This document shows, piece by piece, positions 7,897 through 16,228 of a stretch of DNA of 39,277 bases (position 1 is its first letter; the number at the start of each line of letters is the position of its first letter). Below the pieces are notes generated by a model, which worked only from the letters and a program-made list of their open reading frames with translations, did not search any database and was not told the DNA's origin. The translations under genes and the position numbers were made by a program. The DNA lies in the NCBI GenBank assembly GCA_947175695.1, contig CAMWNT010000009.1, forward strand, positions 1 to 39,277. The letters run 5' to 3'. The DNA comes from an uncultured Porphyromonadaceae bacterium. GTDB lineage: Bacteria > Bacteroidota > Bacteroidia > Bacteroidales > Muribaculaceae.

Positions 7897-9357
7897 ATGA
7901 AATCCGTTTGTTTCTATTTCAAGATCCATCAGCCGTTCCGACTCAAGCGCTATCGCTTCTTCGACATCGGCAACGACCATTATTATTACGACGATTTCGC
8001 CAACGATGATATCATCAATCGTATGGCCGAACAATCATACATCCCGATGGCCAACACTCTGCTGGAGATGATCGAGTCTTCCGGCGGCGAGTTCAAGTGT
8101 GCCATTTCGATCTCGGGCACAGCCATCGAGCAACTGCAGCTTTATGTGCCGGAGTTTATCGATCTGCTCAAGAAGCTGGCCGATACGAAGTGTGTCGAGT
8201 TCCTTTCGGGCACATATTCCCATTCGCTCTCTTCGCTTGAGGATCCTGAGGAGTTTATCCGCGAGGTGAAGATGCACGACAGCCTCATCCGCCGTCTCTT
8301 CGGAGTCACTCCAAAGGTGTTTGCCAACACTGAGCTTATCTACGACGACGACACGTCGCTCCTTATCCGCTCGATGGGCTTCAAGACCTGCCTGACCGAC
8401 GGAGCGAAGCATGTGCTCGGCTGGAAGTCGCCCAACTATGTCTATTCGTCGTCGGTGGCGCCGGATCTTAAGCTGCTTTTGACCAACGACAAACTTGCTT
8501 ACGACATTTCCGGCAATTTCAACAATCCGGAATGGGATGAGTTCCCGCTGACAGCCGATAAGTATGTCGACTGGATCGCCGCTCTCCCCGAGGAGGAGCA
8601 GATCGTCAATCTCTATCTCTCGATGGATACGTTCGGCACATTCCTCCCCGCTTCGACCGGCATCTTCGATTTCTTGAAGGCTCTCCCCCGCTTCGGCAAG
8701 GAGCGCGGAGTGGTGTTCACTTCTCCGTCGCACGCCTCTCAGCGTCTGAAGCCTGTGGATTCACTCAACATTCCTTTCCCGATTTCGGATATGGATGAGG
8801 CGCGCGACGTCGCTCCCTGGAAGGGCAATGATCTGCAGCGGGAGGCTCTCGGCAAGCTCTATGCCATCGGCGAGCGCGTCAATCTCTGCACGGATCGCCG
8901 CCTTAAGCTCGATTGGCAGTATCTTCAGAGCAGCGACCATTTCTATTACATGTCGACAGGCAAGAGTGCGGCAGGCGCTTTCTCTCCCTACGATTCCCCC
9001 TTTGCGGCTTTCACAAACTATATGAATGTGCTTGCCGATTTCATCGTGCGCGTCGAGGAACAGTATCCGGAGGAGATCGGCAACGAAGAGCTCAATTCGC
9101 TCCTGCTGACCATCCGCAATCAGGCGGCCGAGATCGACTCGCTCCAGCGCGAAGTGAAGACACTGAAGCAGAATATCCTCACAGCCGACGACTCGACCAA
9201 CGCCCCCGTTGAGGCCCCGCTCGAACTCGTCGACAAGGCTGCCGCCAAGTCAACAGCATCCAAGACAACGGCTGTCGCAACCGACGAAGCCCCGGCCAAA
9301 CCGCGTCGCGGCCGCAAGCCCGGCACGAAGTCGGCCGCCAAAACTCCCAAGAAATAA
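7897..9357 (+). CDS. Glycoside hydrolase family 57 (alpha-amylase/glucanotransferase type) with basic C-terminal tail
   Basis: A 486-residue retaining alpha-glucan-active enzyme of family GH57. Conserved region 1 is FKIHQPFRLKRY (His11-Gln-Pro). The likely nucleophile is Glu146 in VFANTELIYDD and the likely acid/base is Asp244 in LYLSMDTFGTF. Their spacing (~98) resembles that known for GH57 4-alpha-glucanotransferase, but both assignments are mine. After the catalytic core comes a coiled-coil-like helix (~405-425, IRNQAAEIDSLQREVKTLKQ). An Ala/Thr/Lys-rich tail then ends in KPRRGRKPGTKSAAKTPKK, which resembles an AT-hook or histone H1 tail. The gene follows the GT4 gene by 111 bp and is probably in the same operon, since no promoter box is seen between. 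There is no signal peptide, so it acts in the cytoplasm. The codons rely on AAG and GAG, as in the two genes before it. Confidence 0.9.
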   Translation: MKSVCFYFKIHQPFRLKRYRFFDIGNDHYYYDDFANDDIINRMAEQSYIPMANTLLEMIESSGGEFKCAISISGTAIEQLQLYVPEFIDLLKKLADTKCVEFLSGTYSHSLSSLEDPEEFIREVKMHDSLIRRLFGVTPKVFANTELIYDDDTSLLIRSMGFKTCLTDGAKHVLGWKSPNYVYSSSVAPDLKLLLTNDKLAYDISGNFNNPEWDEFPLTADKYVDWIAALPEEEQIVNLYLSMDTFGTFLPASTGIFDFLKALPRFGKERGVVFTSPSHASQRLKPVDSLNIPFPISDMDEARDVAPWKGNDLQREALGKLYAIGERVNLCTDRRLKLDWQYLQSSDHFYYMSTGKSAAGAFSPYDSPFAAFTNYMNVLADFIVRVEEQYPEEIGNEELNSLLLTIRNQAAEIDSLQREVKTLKQNILTADDSTNAPVEAPLELVDKAAAKSTASKTTAVATDEAPAKPRRGRKPGTKSAAKTPKK

Positions 9358-9410
9358 ACCGGCCGATTCTCCCGCCGGCAGAATTACCAATCGCATATCA
9401 AATTCACAGA

Positions 9411-9447
9411 GAAGGGGCGCAACCATAGCAATGGTTGCGCCCCCTTC
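9411..9447 (+). terminator. Long hairpin after the GH57 gene, probable terminator
   Basis: The 5' arm 9411-9426 and 3' arm 9431-9447 pair over 16 bp with one bulged C and the tetraloop AGCA. The RNA hairpin is followed by TTCCTATTT, a weak T-run. It lies 54 bp after the GH57 stop. Confidence 0.65.
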
Positions 9448-9517
9448 CTATTTGGAGATCGCTAAGAAAGCAACTACCATCCGACAGCAACGCCCCTTCC
9501 CATACTGATTAAAGGCG

Positions 9518-9551
9518 AAAAGCCGCAACCCGGCGACGGATTGCGGCTTTT
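9518..9551. terminator. Bidirectional terminator between the glycogen cluster and nuoN
   Basis: AAAAGCCGCAA (9518-9528) pairs with TTGCGGCTTTT (9541-9551). The A-run and T-run flank the stem on both strands, so the hairpin can end transcripts arriving from either side. It lies between convergent genes (GH57 on plus, nuoN on minus). Confidence 0.8.
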
Positions 9552-9588
9552 GTTGTATATGGGAGGGTGATATTCGATCTGACTGCGA

Positions 9589-11055
9589 TCAGTTGAGCGA
9601 GAGGAGCGCCGATGCGCCTACGCTGCTGACGAAGTACTGGTAGACGTAGCTGACAAGGCCGAGGAAGACGATGCCGAGAACGCAGATCCAAAGAGCTGTC
9701 TTCTCTGTGCAGCCGGCTTTGAAGCTTTCGATCTTGGGAGCGTCGGAGGAGATCCACATCGCTTTGACCACAAGGAGGTAGTAGTAGAGCGAGATGATTG
9801 TGTTGATCAGGGCGATCAGCACAAGCATGTAGAGCGCCATCGAGTTTGTGCCTGTCACGCTTGTGAAGATGAGGATCTTCGAGAAGAAGCCTGCAAAGGG
9901 AGGAATGCCGGCCAGCGAGAACATAGCCAAAGTCATTGCCACCGCAAGATAGGGATTCGTCTTATGGAGACCATTGTAGTCGTCCATGCCGACATATCCC
10001 GTGCGGTCTTCGATAGTCGAGATGACTGCAAACGCGCCGAGGTTGCTGACAACGTAGACAAGGATGTAGAACATCATCGAGGCGAGACCAAGCTCATCGG
10101 CTGCCATCGCACCGAGCATCACATAACCGGCCTGCGACACGGAAGAGAACGCCATGAATCGCTTCATGTTTTTCTGGCGCATCGCGAAGAGGTTGCCGAT
10201 TGTGATCGTAGCGATGATCACAGCGTAGAGCATCCACTCCCAGGCCGCACTGTAGACCTGACCGAACACCTGCACGAAGATGATGAAGAATGCGAAGGCC
10301 GCAGCACCTTTCGACACTACCGAAAGATAGGCGGTGACGGCTGTCGGAGCTCCCTGATAGACGTCGGCTGTCCAGAGGTGGAAGGGTACGAGCGAAAGCT
10401 TGAAACCGATGCCTGCAAGCACGAATGCGAGAGCAAAGAGAAGCAGACCGCTCATCTCGCCTGCGCTGATCTGAGCCGCGATGTCGCTGAAATAAAGCGA
10501 GCCGCCGGAGAAGGCATATACGAAGCTGAGACCGGTCAGAAGAATCGCCGATGAGAATACGGCCGTCATGATATACTTGATTGCAGCCTCATGGCTTTCG
10601 TATTTATGCTTGTTGAAGGCCACAAGAGCGGCGATCGGAAGCGATGCGGATTCAAGGCCGATGATGAAGAGAAGGAAATGACGCGCCGAGATCATCAGAT
10701 ACATTCCGAAGAGTGTGATCAGAATCAGCTCGAAGAATTCACCTTTGCGGATCACGACCTCTTTGGTCGAAATCCATTTCGAAGCCTCAAGGAAGCAGAT
10801 GAACGCACCGACGTTGAGCACACATTTCATGGCCTTGCACGCGGCATTGTCGACATACATTCCTCCAAACACGGATTCCTGACAGGAGGGAACGATCCAG
10901 ATCGCGACCGTAGCCAACAGGAAAAGCACCGATGTCAGGGGAGTCAGGAATTTCTTGCCGTTATCGGGCGTGAACGTGTCGCAGAGAAACACGATCAAGA
11001 AGATCCCCAGAATTATCAGTTCGGGCAGCATTGCCCCAAATTGAGAATAGTCCAT
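9589..11055 (-). CDS. nuoN: NADH-quinone oxidoreductase (complex I) subunit N
   Basis: Antiporter-like proton-channel subunit of the complex I membrane arm, 488 residues and about 14 transmembrane helices. Visible signatures are LESASLPIAALVAF in TM5 (channel Glu) and GIGFKLSLVPFHLWTADVYQGAPTAV (channel Lys in GFKLS, then the PFHLW block of TM7-8). RQKNMKRFMAFSSVSQAGYVMLG near the middle is also typical. It is the last gene of the nuo-atp cluster. It sits 60 bp after nuoM, and a bidirectional hairpin at 9518-9551 follows its stop. Length is normal. It works with NuoL and NuoM to couple quinone reduction to proton export. Confidence 0.96.
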   Translation of the reverse strand: MDYSQFGAMLPELIILGIFLIVFLCDTFTPDNGKKFLTPLTSVLFLLATVAIWIVPSCQESVFGGMYVDNAACKAMKCVLNVGAFICFLEASKWISTKEVVIRKGEFFELILITLFGMYLMISARHFLLFIIGLESASLPIAALVAFNKHKYESHEAAIKYIMTAVFSSAILLTGLSFVYAFSGGSLYFSDIAAQISAGEMSGLLLFALAFVLAGIGFKLSLVPFHLWTADVYQGAPTAVTAYLSVVSKGAAAFAFFIIFVQVFGQVYSAAWEWMLYAVIIATITIGNLFAMRQKNMKRFMAFSSVSQAGYVMLGAMAADELGLASMMFYILVYVVSNLGAFAVISTIEDRTGYVGMDDYNGLHKTNPYLAVAMTLAMFSLAGIPPFAGFFSKILIFTSVTGTNSMALYMLVLIALINTIISLYYYLLVVKAMWISSDAPKIESFKAGCTEKTALWICVLGIVFLGLVSYVYQYFVSSVGASALLSLN

Positions 11056-11115
11056 GTGTTAATTAAGTTTGATCGATAAGGATGGAGTGACACTTTCAGA
11101 TTTCTCCCCGACGCA

Positions 11116-12630
11116 TCAGATCGCGTTCTGAAGGGCGTGGATAATCGGAAGGAAGCTATGCTGGATGGTTTCGTTGATCCAGTTGGGGAAGAAACCGATT
11201 CCGGCGATGCAGACGATAAGTGTCACAGTGGAGAAACGTTCGAACCATGTGGCGTCCGTCAGCTGCAGATGGTGTTCGTCGTGGACTTTGCCAAGGAGCA
11301 GCTTGCCGACAACGCGGAGGATATACACGGCGGTGATGACGATCGAGCATGTAGCGGCCACAACGAATGCGCGGTGGAACATGTCGGCGTCTTCCCAGGC
11401 TCCGAAGAAGATTGTCATCTCAGCGACAAAGCCGGAGAGACCGGGCAGACCGAGCGAAGCGAAGCCGGCGATCATATAGCAGACGCCGAGATAAGGCATG
11501 ATCTGCATCAGACCGCCCATCTCGCGGATGTCGCGTGTGTGGGTTCGGCCGTAGATCATGCCGATCAGAGCAAAGAAGAGGGCTGTCATGAGGCCGTGGG
11601 ACAGCATCTGAAGGATGGCGCCTGTCATGGCAGTCTGATTGAGCATCAGAAGAGCGAAAAGCACCATGCCGCAGTGGCTGACAGATGAGTAGGCGTTGAT
11701 ATACTTGAGGTCGGTCTGAACACAAGCCGAGAACGCACCGTAGACCACTGAGATACCGGTCAGGATAATAAAGATCCAGGCAAGCTCGTTGGCAGCGGCC
11801 GGGAGAAGATAGATGGCGATGCGGAAGCAGCCGTAGCCGCCGAGTTTCATGAGCACGCCGGCGTGGAGCATCGACACGGCGGTCGGCGCGCAGGCATGAC
11901 CGTCGGGACTCCATGTGTGGAAGGGGAACATGGCTCCGAGCACGCCGAAGCCGACGAATGTGAAGCAGAAAAGGAGATTCTGCCAGGAGGGATCGACAGC
12001 GTTGTTGCGGGCGATCTCAAGGATGTTCCAGGTCAGTTCGCCTCCGGCCGGAGCGCTGTGCCAGTAGATGCCGAGTAGGCCGAGCATGAGGAATGCGGAA
12101 CCACCCATGAGCATCAGGGTCAGTTTCATCGCTGAATACTCCTTGCGGCCTGTGCCCCACACACCGATCAGAAGATACATCGGGATAAGAGCCACCTCAT
12201 AGAACATGAACATCGTGAACATGTCGATCGAGATGAAGAAGCCGAACACGCCGGTGCTCAGAAGAGCAAACCAGAGGAAGAAGTTTTTCGGCAGCGGATT
12301 GATTTTCCAGGAAGCGAATGTGCCTGCGAATACAATCACAGCCGAGAGAAGGAGCATCAGCACGCTGATGCCGTCGACACCCACAGCAAGGTGGATATTA
12401 AGTGGCGCATACCACATCCAGCTGCCCGTGAAGAGCATCTCGTCGTCGACTCCGGCCCCGCGCAAGGCGAGGAAATCCACACAGAGCCAAATGGCGAGTG
12501 CGAGCAGAATAGTGCTTCCGATCACCATGACGGCGCGGATAGCAGCCATGCTGCTGTTGCGGCAGACACCAAGCCCGGCCATCATCAGCACGGGAATGAT
12601 TACAAACCAGATTAATATATTTCCGAACAT
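11116..12630 (-). CDS. nuoM: NADH-quinone oxidoreductase subunit M, TM7 lysine position changed
   Basis: Antiporter-like proton-pumping subunit of complex I, 504 residues and about 14 transmembrane helices. The TM5 glutamate is present (Glu145 in MFMFYEVALIPMYLLIG). The TM8 lysine is present (Lys262 in MLHAGVLMKLGGYG). The TM7 segment reads GFGVLGAMFPFHTWSPDGH, where E. coli NuoM has GFAVKMPVVPLHGWLPDAH; the well-known channel Lys234 thus aligns with Leu231 here. The start ATG at 12630 follows a 45-nt A/C-rich leader and a GC hairpin in the 128-bp gap after nuoL. No stop or frameshift is seen. The subunit is otherwise complete. Whether the missing Lys is normal for this lineage could not be checked here. 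Confidence 0.95.
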   Translation of the reverse strand: MFGNILIWFVIIPVLMMAGLGVCRNSSMAAIRAVMVIGSTILLALAIWLCVDFLALRGAGVDDEMLFTGSWMWYAPLNIHLAVGVDGISVLMLLLSAVIVFAGTFASWKINPLPKNFFLWFALLSTGVFGFFISIDMFTMFMFYEVALIPMYLLIGVWGTGRKEYSAMKLTLMLMGGSAFLMLGLLGIYWHSAPAGGELTWNILEIARNNAVDPSWQNLLFCFTFVGFGVLGAMFPFHTWSPDGHACAPTAVSMLHAGVLMKLGGYGCFRIAIYLLPAAANELAWIFIILTGISVVYGAFSACVQTDLKYINAYSSVSHCGMVLFALLMLNQTAMTGAILQMLSHGLMTALFFALIGMIYGRTHTRDIREMGGLMQIMPYLGVCYMIAGFASLGLPGLSGFVAEMTIFFGAWEDADMFHRAFVVAATCSIVITAVYILRVVGKLLLGKVHDEHHLQLTDATWFERFSTVTLIVCIAGIGFFPNWINETIQHSFLPIIHALQNAI

Positions 12631-12758
12631 AATCTAAAGTTGTTACTGCTTTTGTTGTTTTGTTTTGGGAGGTCTACCCCGCCGTCGGCCGGGATCAGAG
12701 TCGCGCGACGACGGCCGGAGTCAAACTCCCCGATAGGATCCGATAGTCAGGGTTGATG
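12631..12758 (-). promoter_or_regulatory. nuoL-nuoM spacer: GC stem-loop plus A/C-rich leader
   Basis: This gap is unusually long for the cluster (128 bp). A 7-bp stem joins 12681-12687 and 12709-12715 (GCCGTCG/CGACGGC). Its loop contains the palindrome TCGCGCGA (12701-12708). Read on the minus strand, a G-poor run (CCCAAAACAAAACAACAAAA) follows, leading to the nuoM ATG. There is no T-run, so it does not look like a terminator. Confidence 0.5.
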
Positions 12759-14702
12759 TTAGAGAAGACAGATCCATGTGATGAGGGCGAGAGCGACGGC
12801 ACCGAAGAAGTACCAGAGCACGTAGGCCTGTACGTTGCCCCCCTGCAGTCCGCGAATGGCAAACGATACTTTCTGAGTGACTTTTGCGAAACCGTCCATT
12901 GTAGCGTCGATCACGTGGCGATCGAACCATGCGATGGCGCTGCAGATTATGCCGAAGATAATCTTGTGGGTGATAAAGATGTAGAGCTCGTCCCAGTAGA
13001 AGCGGTGATGGGCTGCTGTCCAGAGGCCGGGCATCGCCTTGCGGAATTTCTCGGGAAGAGTGTTCTTGCGCATATACATCTTGGCAGCCAGGGCGATGGC
13101 GCAGAGAGCGACGATGATCGAAGTCACGGCTACGGGAGCCTCAAGATGGATATGATAGGAGACGCCGTTCCATGTGACGAGTTCGCCGAAGGGGATGAAG
13201 CCTGCCACAACCGACACAGCGGCCAGGATAATCAGCGGGAGCGACATCTGCCAGGGAGCGTCGTGCGGACGATGATGCTTATAATTCGGATTTTCCTCCC
13301 ACCAGAAGATGAGGAAGTAGAGACGGAACATATAGAACGCCGTCAGGCCGGCTACCATTGTCATCCATGCGCCCCAGATCCAGTTGTTGTTGAACATGGC
13401 GGCGAGCATTTCGTCTTTGGAGAAGAAGCCGGAGAAGGGAGGGATACCTGCGATTGCAAGACATCCGATCAGGAATGTCCAGTGGGTGATCGGCATATAT
13501 TTGCGAAGACCGCCCATCTTGGTGTAGTCGTTGGAATGAACGGCATGGATCAGTGCGCCCGCTCCGAGGAAGAGGAGTGCCTTGAACATGGCGTGAGTGA
13601 AGAGGTGGAACATGCCGGCCATGTAGCCGAGTCCGCTGTAGTGTTCGCCGCCGGGCATTCCGTCGCGGGCAACGCCGAGCGATACCATCATGAAGGCGAT
13701 CTGCGAAATAGTCGAGAAGGCGAGCACGCGCTTGATGTCGATCTGCGTGCAGGCCACTACGGCTGCATAGAACGCTGTGATGGCGCCGACGACTGTGATG
13801 AATGTCATCGAAGCTTCAACCACACAATAGACGGGGAACATGCGTGCCACGAGATACACACCGGCTACAACCATCGTAGCGGCGTGGATGAGGGCCGATA
13901 CTGGGGTCGGACCTTCCATCGCGTCGGGAAGCCAGATGTGAAGCGGAAGCATGGCTGATTTACCCATACCGCCTGTGAAGATGAGCACCATCGCCCATGT
14001 CAGCACACTCGCGCCCATGAAAGTGGCGCCGCCGGTCTGGGCGAGCACATTCATCGGGTTGGAAGTCATGTCGACGAAGTTGAATGTGTCGGTGAAGAAG
14101 GTCAGCGTCAGAATACCGAGCAGGAAGCCGAGATCGGCGAAGCGGGTGACGATGAACGCTTTCTTCGAAGCCGATACAGCCGAGGGAAGACGATAGAAGA
14201 AACCGATCAGCAGGAACGACGAAACGCCGACGAGCTCCCAGAAGATATACATCTGGAAGATGTTGGTGGCCACGACAAGGCCGAGCATCGAAAAGCTGAA
14301 GAGGTTAAGGAATGCGTAATAGCGCTGGAATCCGCGTTCGCTCTCCATATAGCCCCACGAATAGAGGTGCACCATGAAGGAGATCGTCGTGATGACCACG
14401 AGCATCATGGCCGAGATCGGATCGAGCAGGAAGCCGATCTTCACGACAAGACGCTCAGTGAACGCGAGCCATGTGACGTCGAACACCTGGAATTGCTGGC
14501 GGACGCCGTCGATGATGAATGCGGCGTCGCCGCTGAAGAAATAAGTGAAAGCCACAATATAGGCAAGCGTCATGGTTGTGCCCATGCCCAGAATGCCTAA
14601 TACGCCCGCCACTTTACGCGACATCTTCACTCCCCCCAATCCGAGAAGGAGGAACATGAAGAAAGGCATGGCAAGTATCAGTATAGGAAGTGTTATGCCC
14701 AT
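12759..14702 (-). CDS. nuoL: NADH-quinone oxidoreductase subunit L
   Basis: The largest antiporter-like subunit of complex I, 647 residues. It is at the distal end of the membrane arm and carries the C-terminal lateral helix that braces NuoM and NuoN. Signatures are WELVGVSSFLLIGFFYR (TM5 Glu), GGMGKSAMLPLHIWLPDAME (TM7 Lys and the PLHIWLPDA block), GPTPVSALIHAATMVVAGVY and DIKRVLAFSTISQIAFMM. The C-terminal ~100 residues contain two charged helices ending in a final membrane segment (YFFGAVALALITWICLL), as expected for the lateral helix and TM16. It begins 1 bp after nuoK ends, indicating translational coupling. Length is normal. Confidence 0.96.
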   Translation of the reverse strand: MGITLPILILAMPFFMFLLLGLGGVKMSRKVAGVLGILGMGTTMTLAYIVAFTYFFSGDAAFIIDGVRQQFQVFDVTWLAFTERLVVKIGFLLDPISAMMLVVITTISFMVHLYSWGYMESERGFQRYYAFLNLFSFSMLGLVVATNIFQMYIFWELVGVSSFLLIGFFYRLPSAVSASKKAFIVTRFADLGFLLGILTLTFFTDTFNFVDMTSNPMNVLAQTGGATFMGASVLTWAMVLIFTGGMGKSAMLPLHIWLPDAMEGPTPVSALIHAATMVVAGVYLVARMFPVYCVVEASMTFITVVGAITAFYAAVVACTQIDIKRVLAFSTISQIAFMMVSLGVARDGMPGGEHYSGLGYMAGMFHLFTHAMFKALLFLGAGALIHAVHSNDYTKMGGLRKYMPITHWTFLIGCLAIAGIPPFSGFFSKDEMLAAMFNNNWIWGAWMTMVAGLTAFYMFRLYFLIFWWEENPNYKHHRPHDAPWQMSLPLIILAAVSVVAGFIPFGELVTWNGVSYHIHLEAPVAVTSIIVALCAIALAAKMYMRKNTLPEKFRKAMPGLWTAAHHRFYWDELYIFITHKIIFGIICSAIAWFDRHVIDATMDGFAKVTQKVSFAIRGLQGGNVQAYVLWYFFGAVALALITWICLL

Positions 14703-14703
14703 A

Positions 14704-15015
14704 TTAATGTTTCATTTTATTGGTTTCTACAATTTCCGTGCTTCCTATCGAGCGATAGATGTTGATGATGATGGCGATGGCCACAGCTGTCTCGGCCGCC
14801 GCGATGGCGATGGCGAAGAGTGTGAACACCATTCCCTCCATTTTGTCGGGGAAGAGGAAGCGATTGAAGATAGCGAAGTTCAGATCGGCCGAGTTCAGCA
14901 TCAGTTCGAGCGACACGAGCATGGCGATCATATTCTTTCGGGTCACGAACCCATATACGCCGCAGCAGAACATAATGACGCTGGGCACGAGATACCAAAG
15001 AATGTCAAGATTCAT
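14704..15015 (-). CDS. nuoK: NADH-quinone oxidoreductase subunit K
   Basis: A small complex I membrane subunit of 103 residues with three transmembrane helices. The two buried glutamates needed for proton transfer are seen: Glu37 in LVSLELMLNSADLNF and Glu75 in IAAAETAVAIAI, matching Glu36 and Glu72 of the E. coli subunit. It lies 18 bp after nuoJ, and its stop codon is 1 bp from the nuoL start. Length is normal. Confidence 0.95.
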   Translation of the reverse strand: MNLDILWYLVPSVIMFCCGVYGFVTRKNMIAMLVSLELMLNSADLNFAIFNRFLFPDKMEGMVFTLFAIAIAAAETAVAIAIIINIYRSIGSTEIVETNKMKH

Positions 15016-15033
15016 TTCAGTAATATTAGGGGT

Positions 15034-15567
15034 TCAACGTTTGCGGGCTACAGTCACTCCGCCGATGATGCAGGCGAGCAGAAGCACGCTGACAGCCTCG
15101 AAGGGGAGAAGATACTGATATTTTTCGGTGCCGGTGAAAGCCTCGCCGATCATTTTCATTGTGATGTCGGGTCCCGAGGTCAATGCGTCGGACAGTGAGC
15201 GAGTGCCCTCTGCAGTCGCGAGCATAGGCATTGTAAAGAGAGCCCAGAGAAGGAGGCCACATCCGATGACGCTGGCAATCACTCCGACCACCTGACGATG
15301 AGAGCGCAGAGGATTCTCATTCTCGTTGGGCTTATTGGTCAGCAGAATGGCGAATACGAAAAGCACCATGATGCCGCCGGCATAGACCGCCACCTGGATT
15401 GCGCCCAAGAATTCATAGCCCAGCTGGAAATAGAACACGGCTGCACCGAGCAACACGAACAGAAGATAGGTCGCGGCGCGAAGTATCTTTTTGGTCGTGA
15501 CCGCCATCACGGAAAACACCGTGATCACGAGTGCTACCACAAAGTAGAGTATTATGTTTCCTACCAT
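15034..15567 (-). CDS. nuoJ: NADH-quinone oxidoreductase subunit J
   Basis: A complex I membrane subunit of 177 residues with five predicted transmembrane helices, lying between NuoK/A and the antiporter-like subunits. The family block LGAAVFYFQLGYEFLGAIQV then AVYAGGIMVLFVFAILL (~40-77, TM3 region) is clear. It starts 17 bp after nuoI ends and is followed 18 bp later by nuoK. Length is typical. Confidence 0.94.
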   Translation of the reverse strand: MVGNIILYFVVALVITVFSVMAVTTKKILRAATYLLFVLLGAAVFYFQLGYEFLGAIQVAVYAGGIMVLFVFAILLTNKPNENENPLRSHRQVVGVIASVIGCGLLLWALFTMPMLATAEGTRSLSDALTSGPDITMKMIGEAFTGTEKYQYLLPFEAVSVLLLACIIGGVTVARKR

Positions 15568-15584
15568 GATTGTATTTAGTTCGA

Positions 15585-16220
15585 TTATTTGTTTTCAGTC
15601 TCGGGAGTCGAAGCGGCGCCGTCGGCGGAATTCCCGGCTGCTGCCTTTGCGGCGGCCTCTTTCTCAGCCTTGATCTTGGCGGCCTTTGCAAGCGCCTCGG
15701 CTTTGATCTTGGCAAGCTGCTCGGGGCTCATTGCGGGCTTCGGAGCGGGCGCGGGAGCCTCACCCTCCGGCTCGGGACGATAATTGAGTTGCTTGACAAG
15801 CTTGTCGCGAGTGTAAACGGCTTGTTCGAAATCGTTGGAAAACTCAAGCGCGTCCTGCGGACATGTTGTGACGCATAGCATGCAGAATGTGCAGCTGCCG
15901 AGGTCGTACATGTATTTGTCGAGTTTGCGCTTTTTCTTGCCGTCGGGCAGATCCACCATCTTTGTCTGGAGCTGAATCGTGCCGTTGGGGCAGTTCATCT
16001 GGCAGATGCCGCAGGCGATACACTTGTGGTGGCCCTGGGCATCATACTTCAATGTCAATTCGGCGCGGAAGCGGGGAGCGATCTGGAGAGTGTCACGATT
16101 TTCGGGATACTGCTCAGTCACTTTGGGTGTCACAAGCTCTCGACCTGTGACGGCCATGCCTGTCACGAGGCTCTTGAGACCCCGGCCGACGCCGGAAAAA
16201 TATTCTTTTACACTACTCAT
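15585..16220 (-). CDS. nuoI: NADH-quinone oxidoreductase subunit I (two 4Fe-4S clusters) with Lys/Ala-rich tail
   Basis: Ferredoxin-like subunit that passes electrons through clusters N6a and N6b toward NuoB. Two CX2CX2CX3C motifs are intact: Cys67/70/73/77 (CIACGICQMNCP) and Cys110/113/116/120 (CTFCMLCVTTCP). After the conserved core (~residue 148) comes an extra tail of about 60 residues. It is Pro/Ala-rich, then a predicted charged helix (SPEQLAKIKAEALAKAAKIK), then a flexible end. The start codon lies only 8 bp after the atpG stop, which joins the atp block to the distal nuo block. In Bacteroides, nuoI usually follows nuoH directly. Confidence 0.95.
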   Translation of the reverse strand: MSSVKEYFSGVGRGLKSLVTGMAVTGRELVTPKVTEQYPENRDTLQIAPRFRAELTLKYDAQGHHKCIACGICQMNCPNGTIQLQTKMVDLPDGKKKRKLDKYMYDLGSCTFCMLCVTTCPQDALEFSNDFEQAVYTRDKLVKQLNYRPEPEGEAPAPAPKPAMSPEQLAKIKAEALAKAAKIKAEKEAAAKAAAGNSADGAASTPETENK

Positions 16221-16228
16221 AATCTTTT

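Noticed and set aside
12753..13958. Long open frame antisense to nuoL (401 codons)
   Set aside because: His/Glu/Asp-rich mirror of transmembrane coding sequence, not a protein family.
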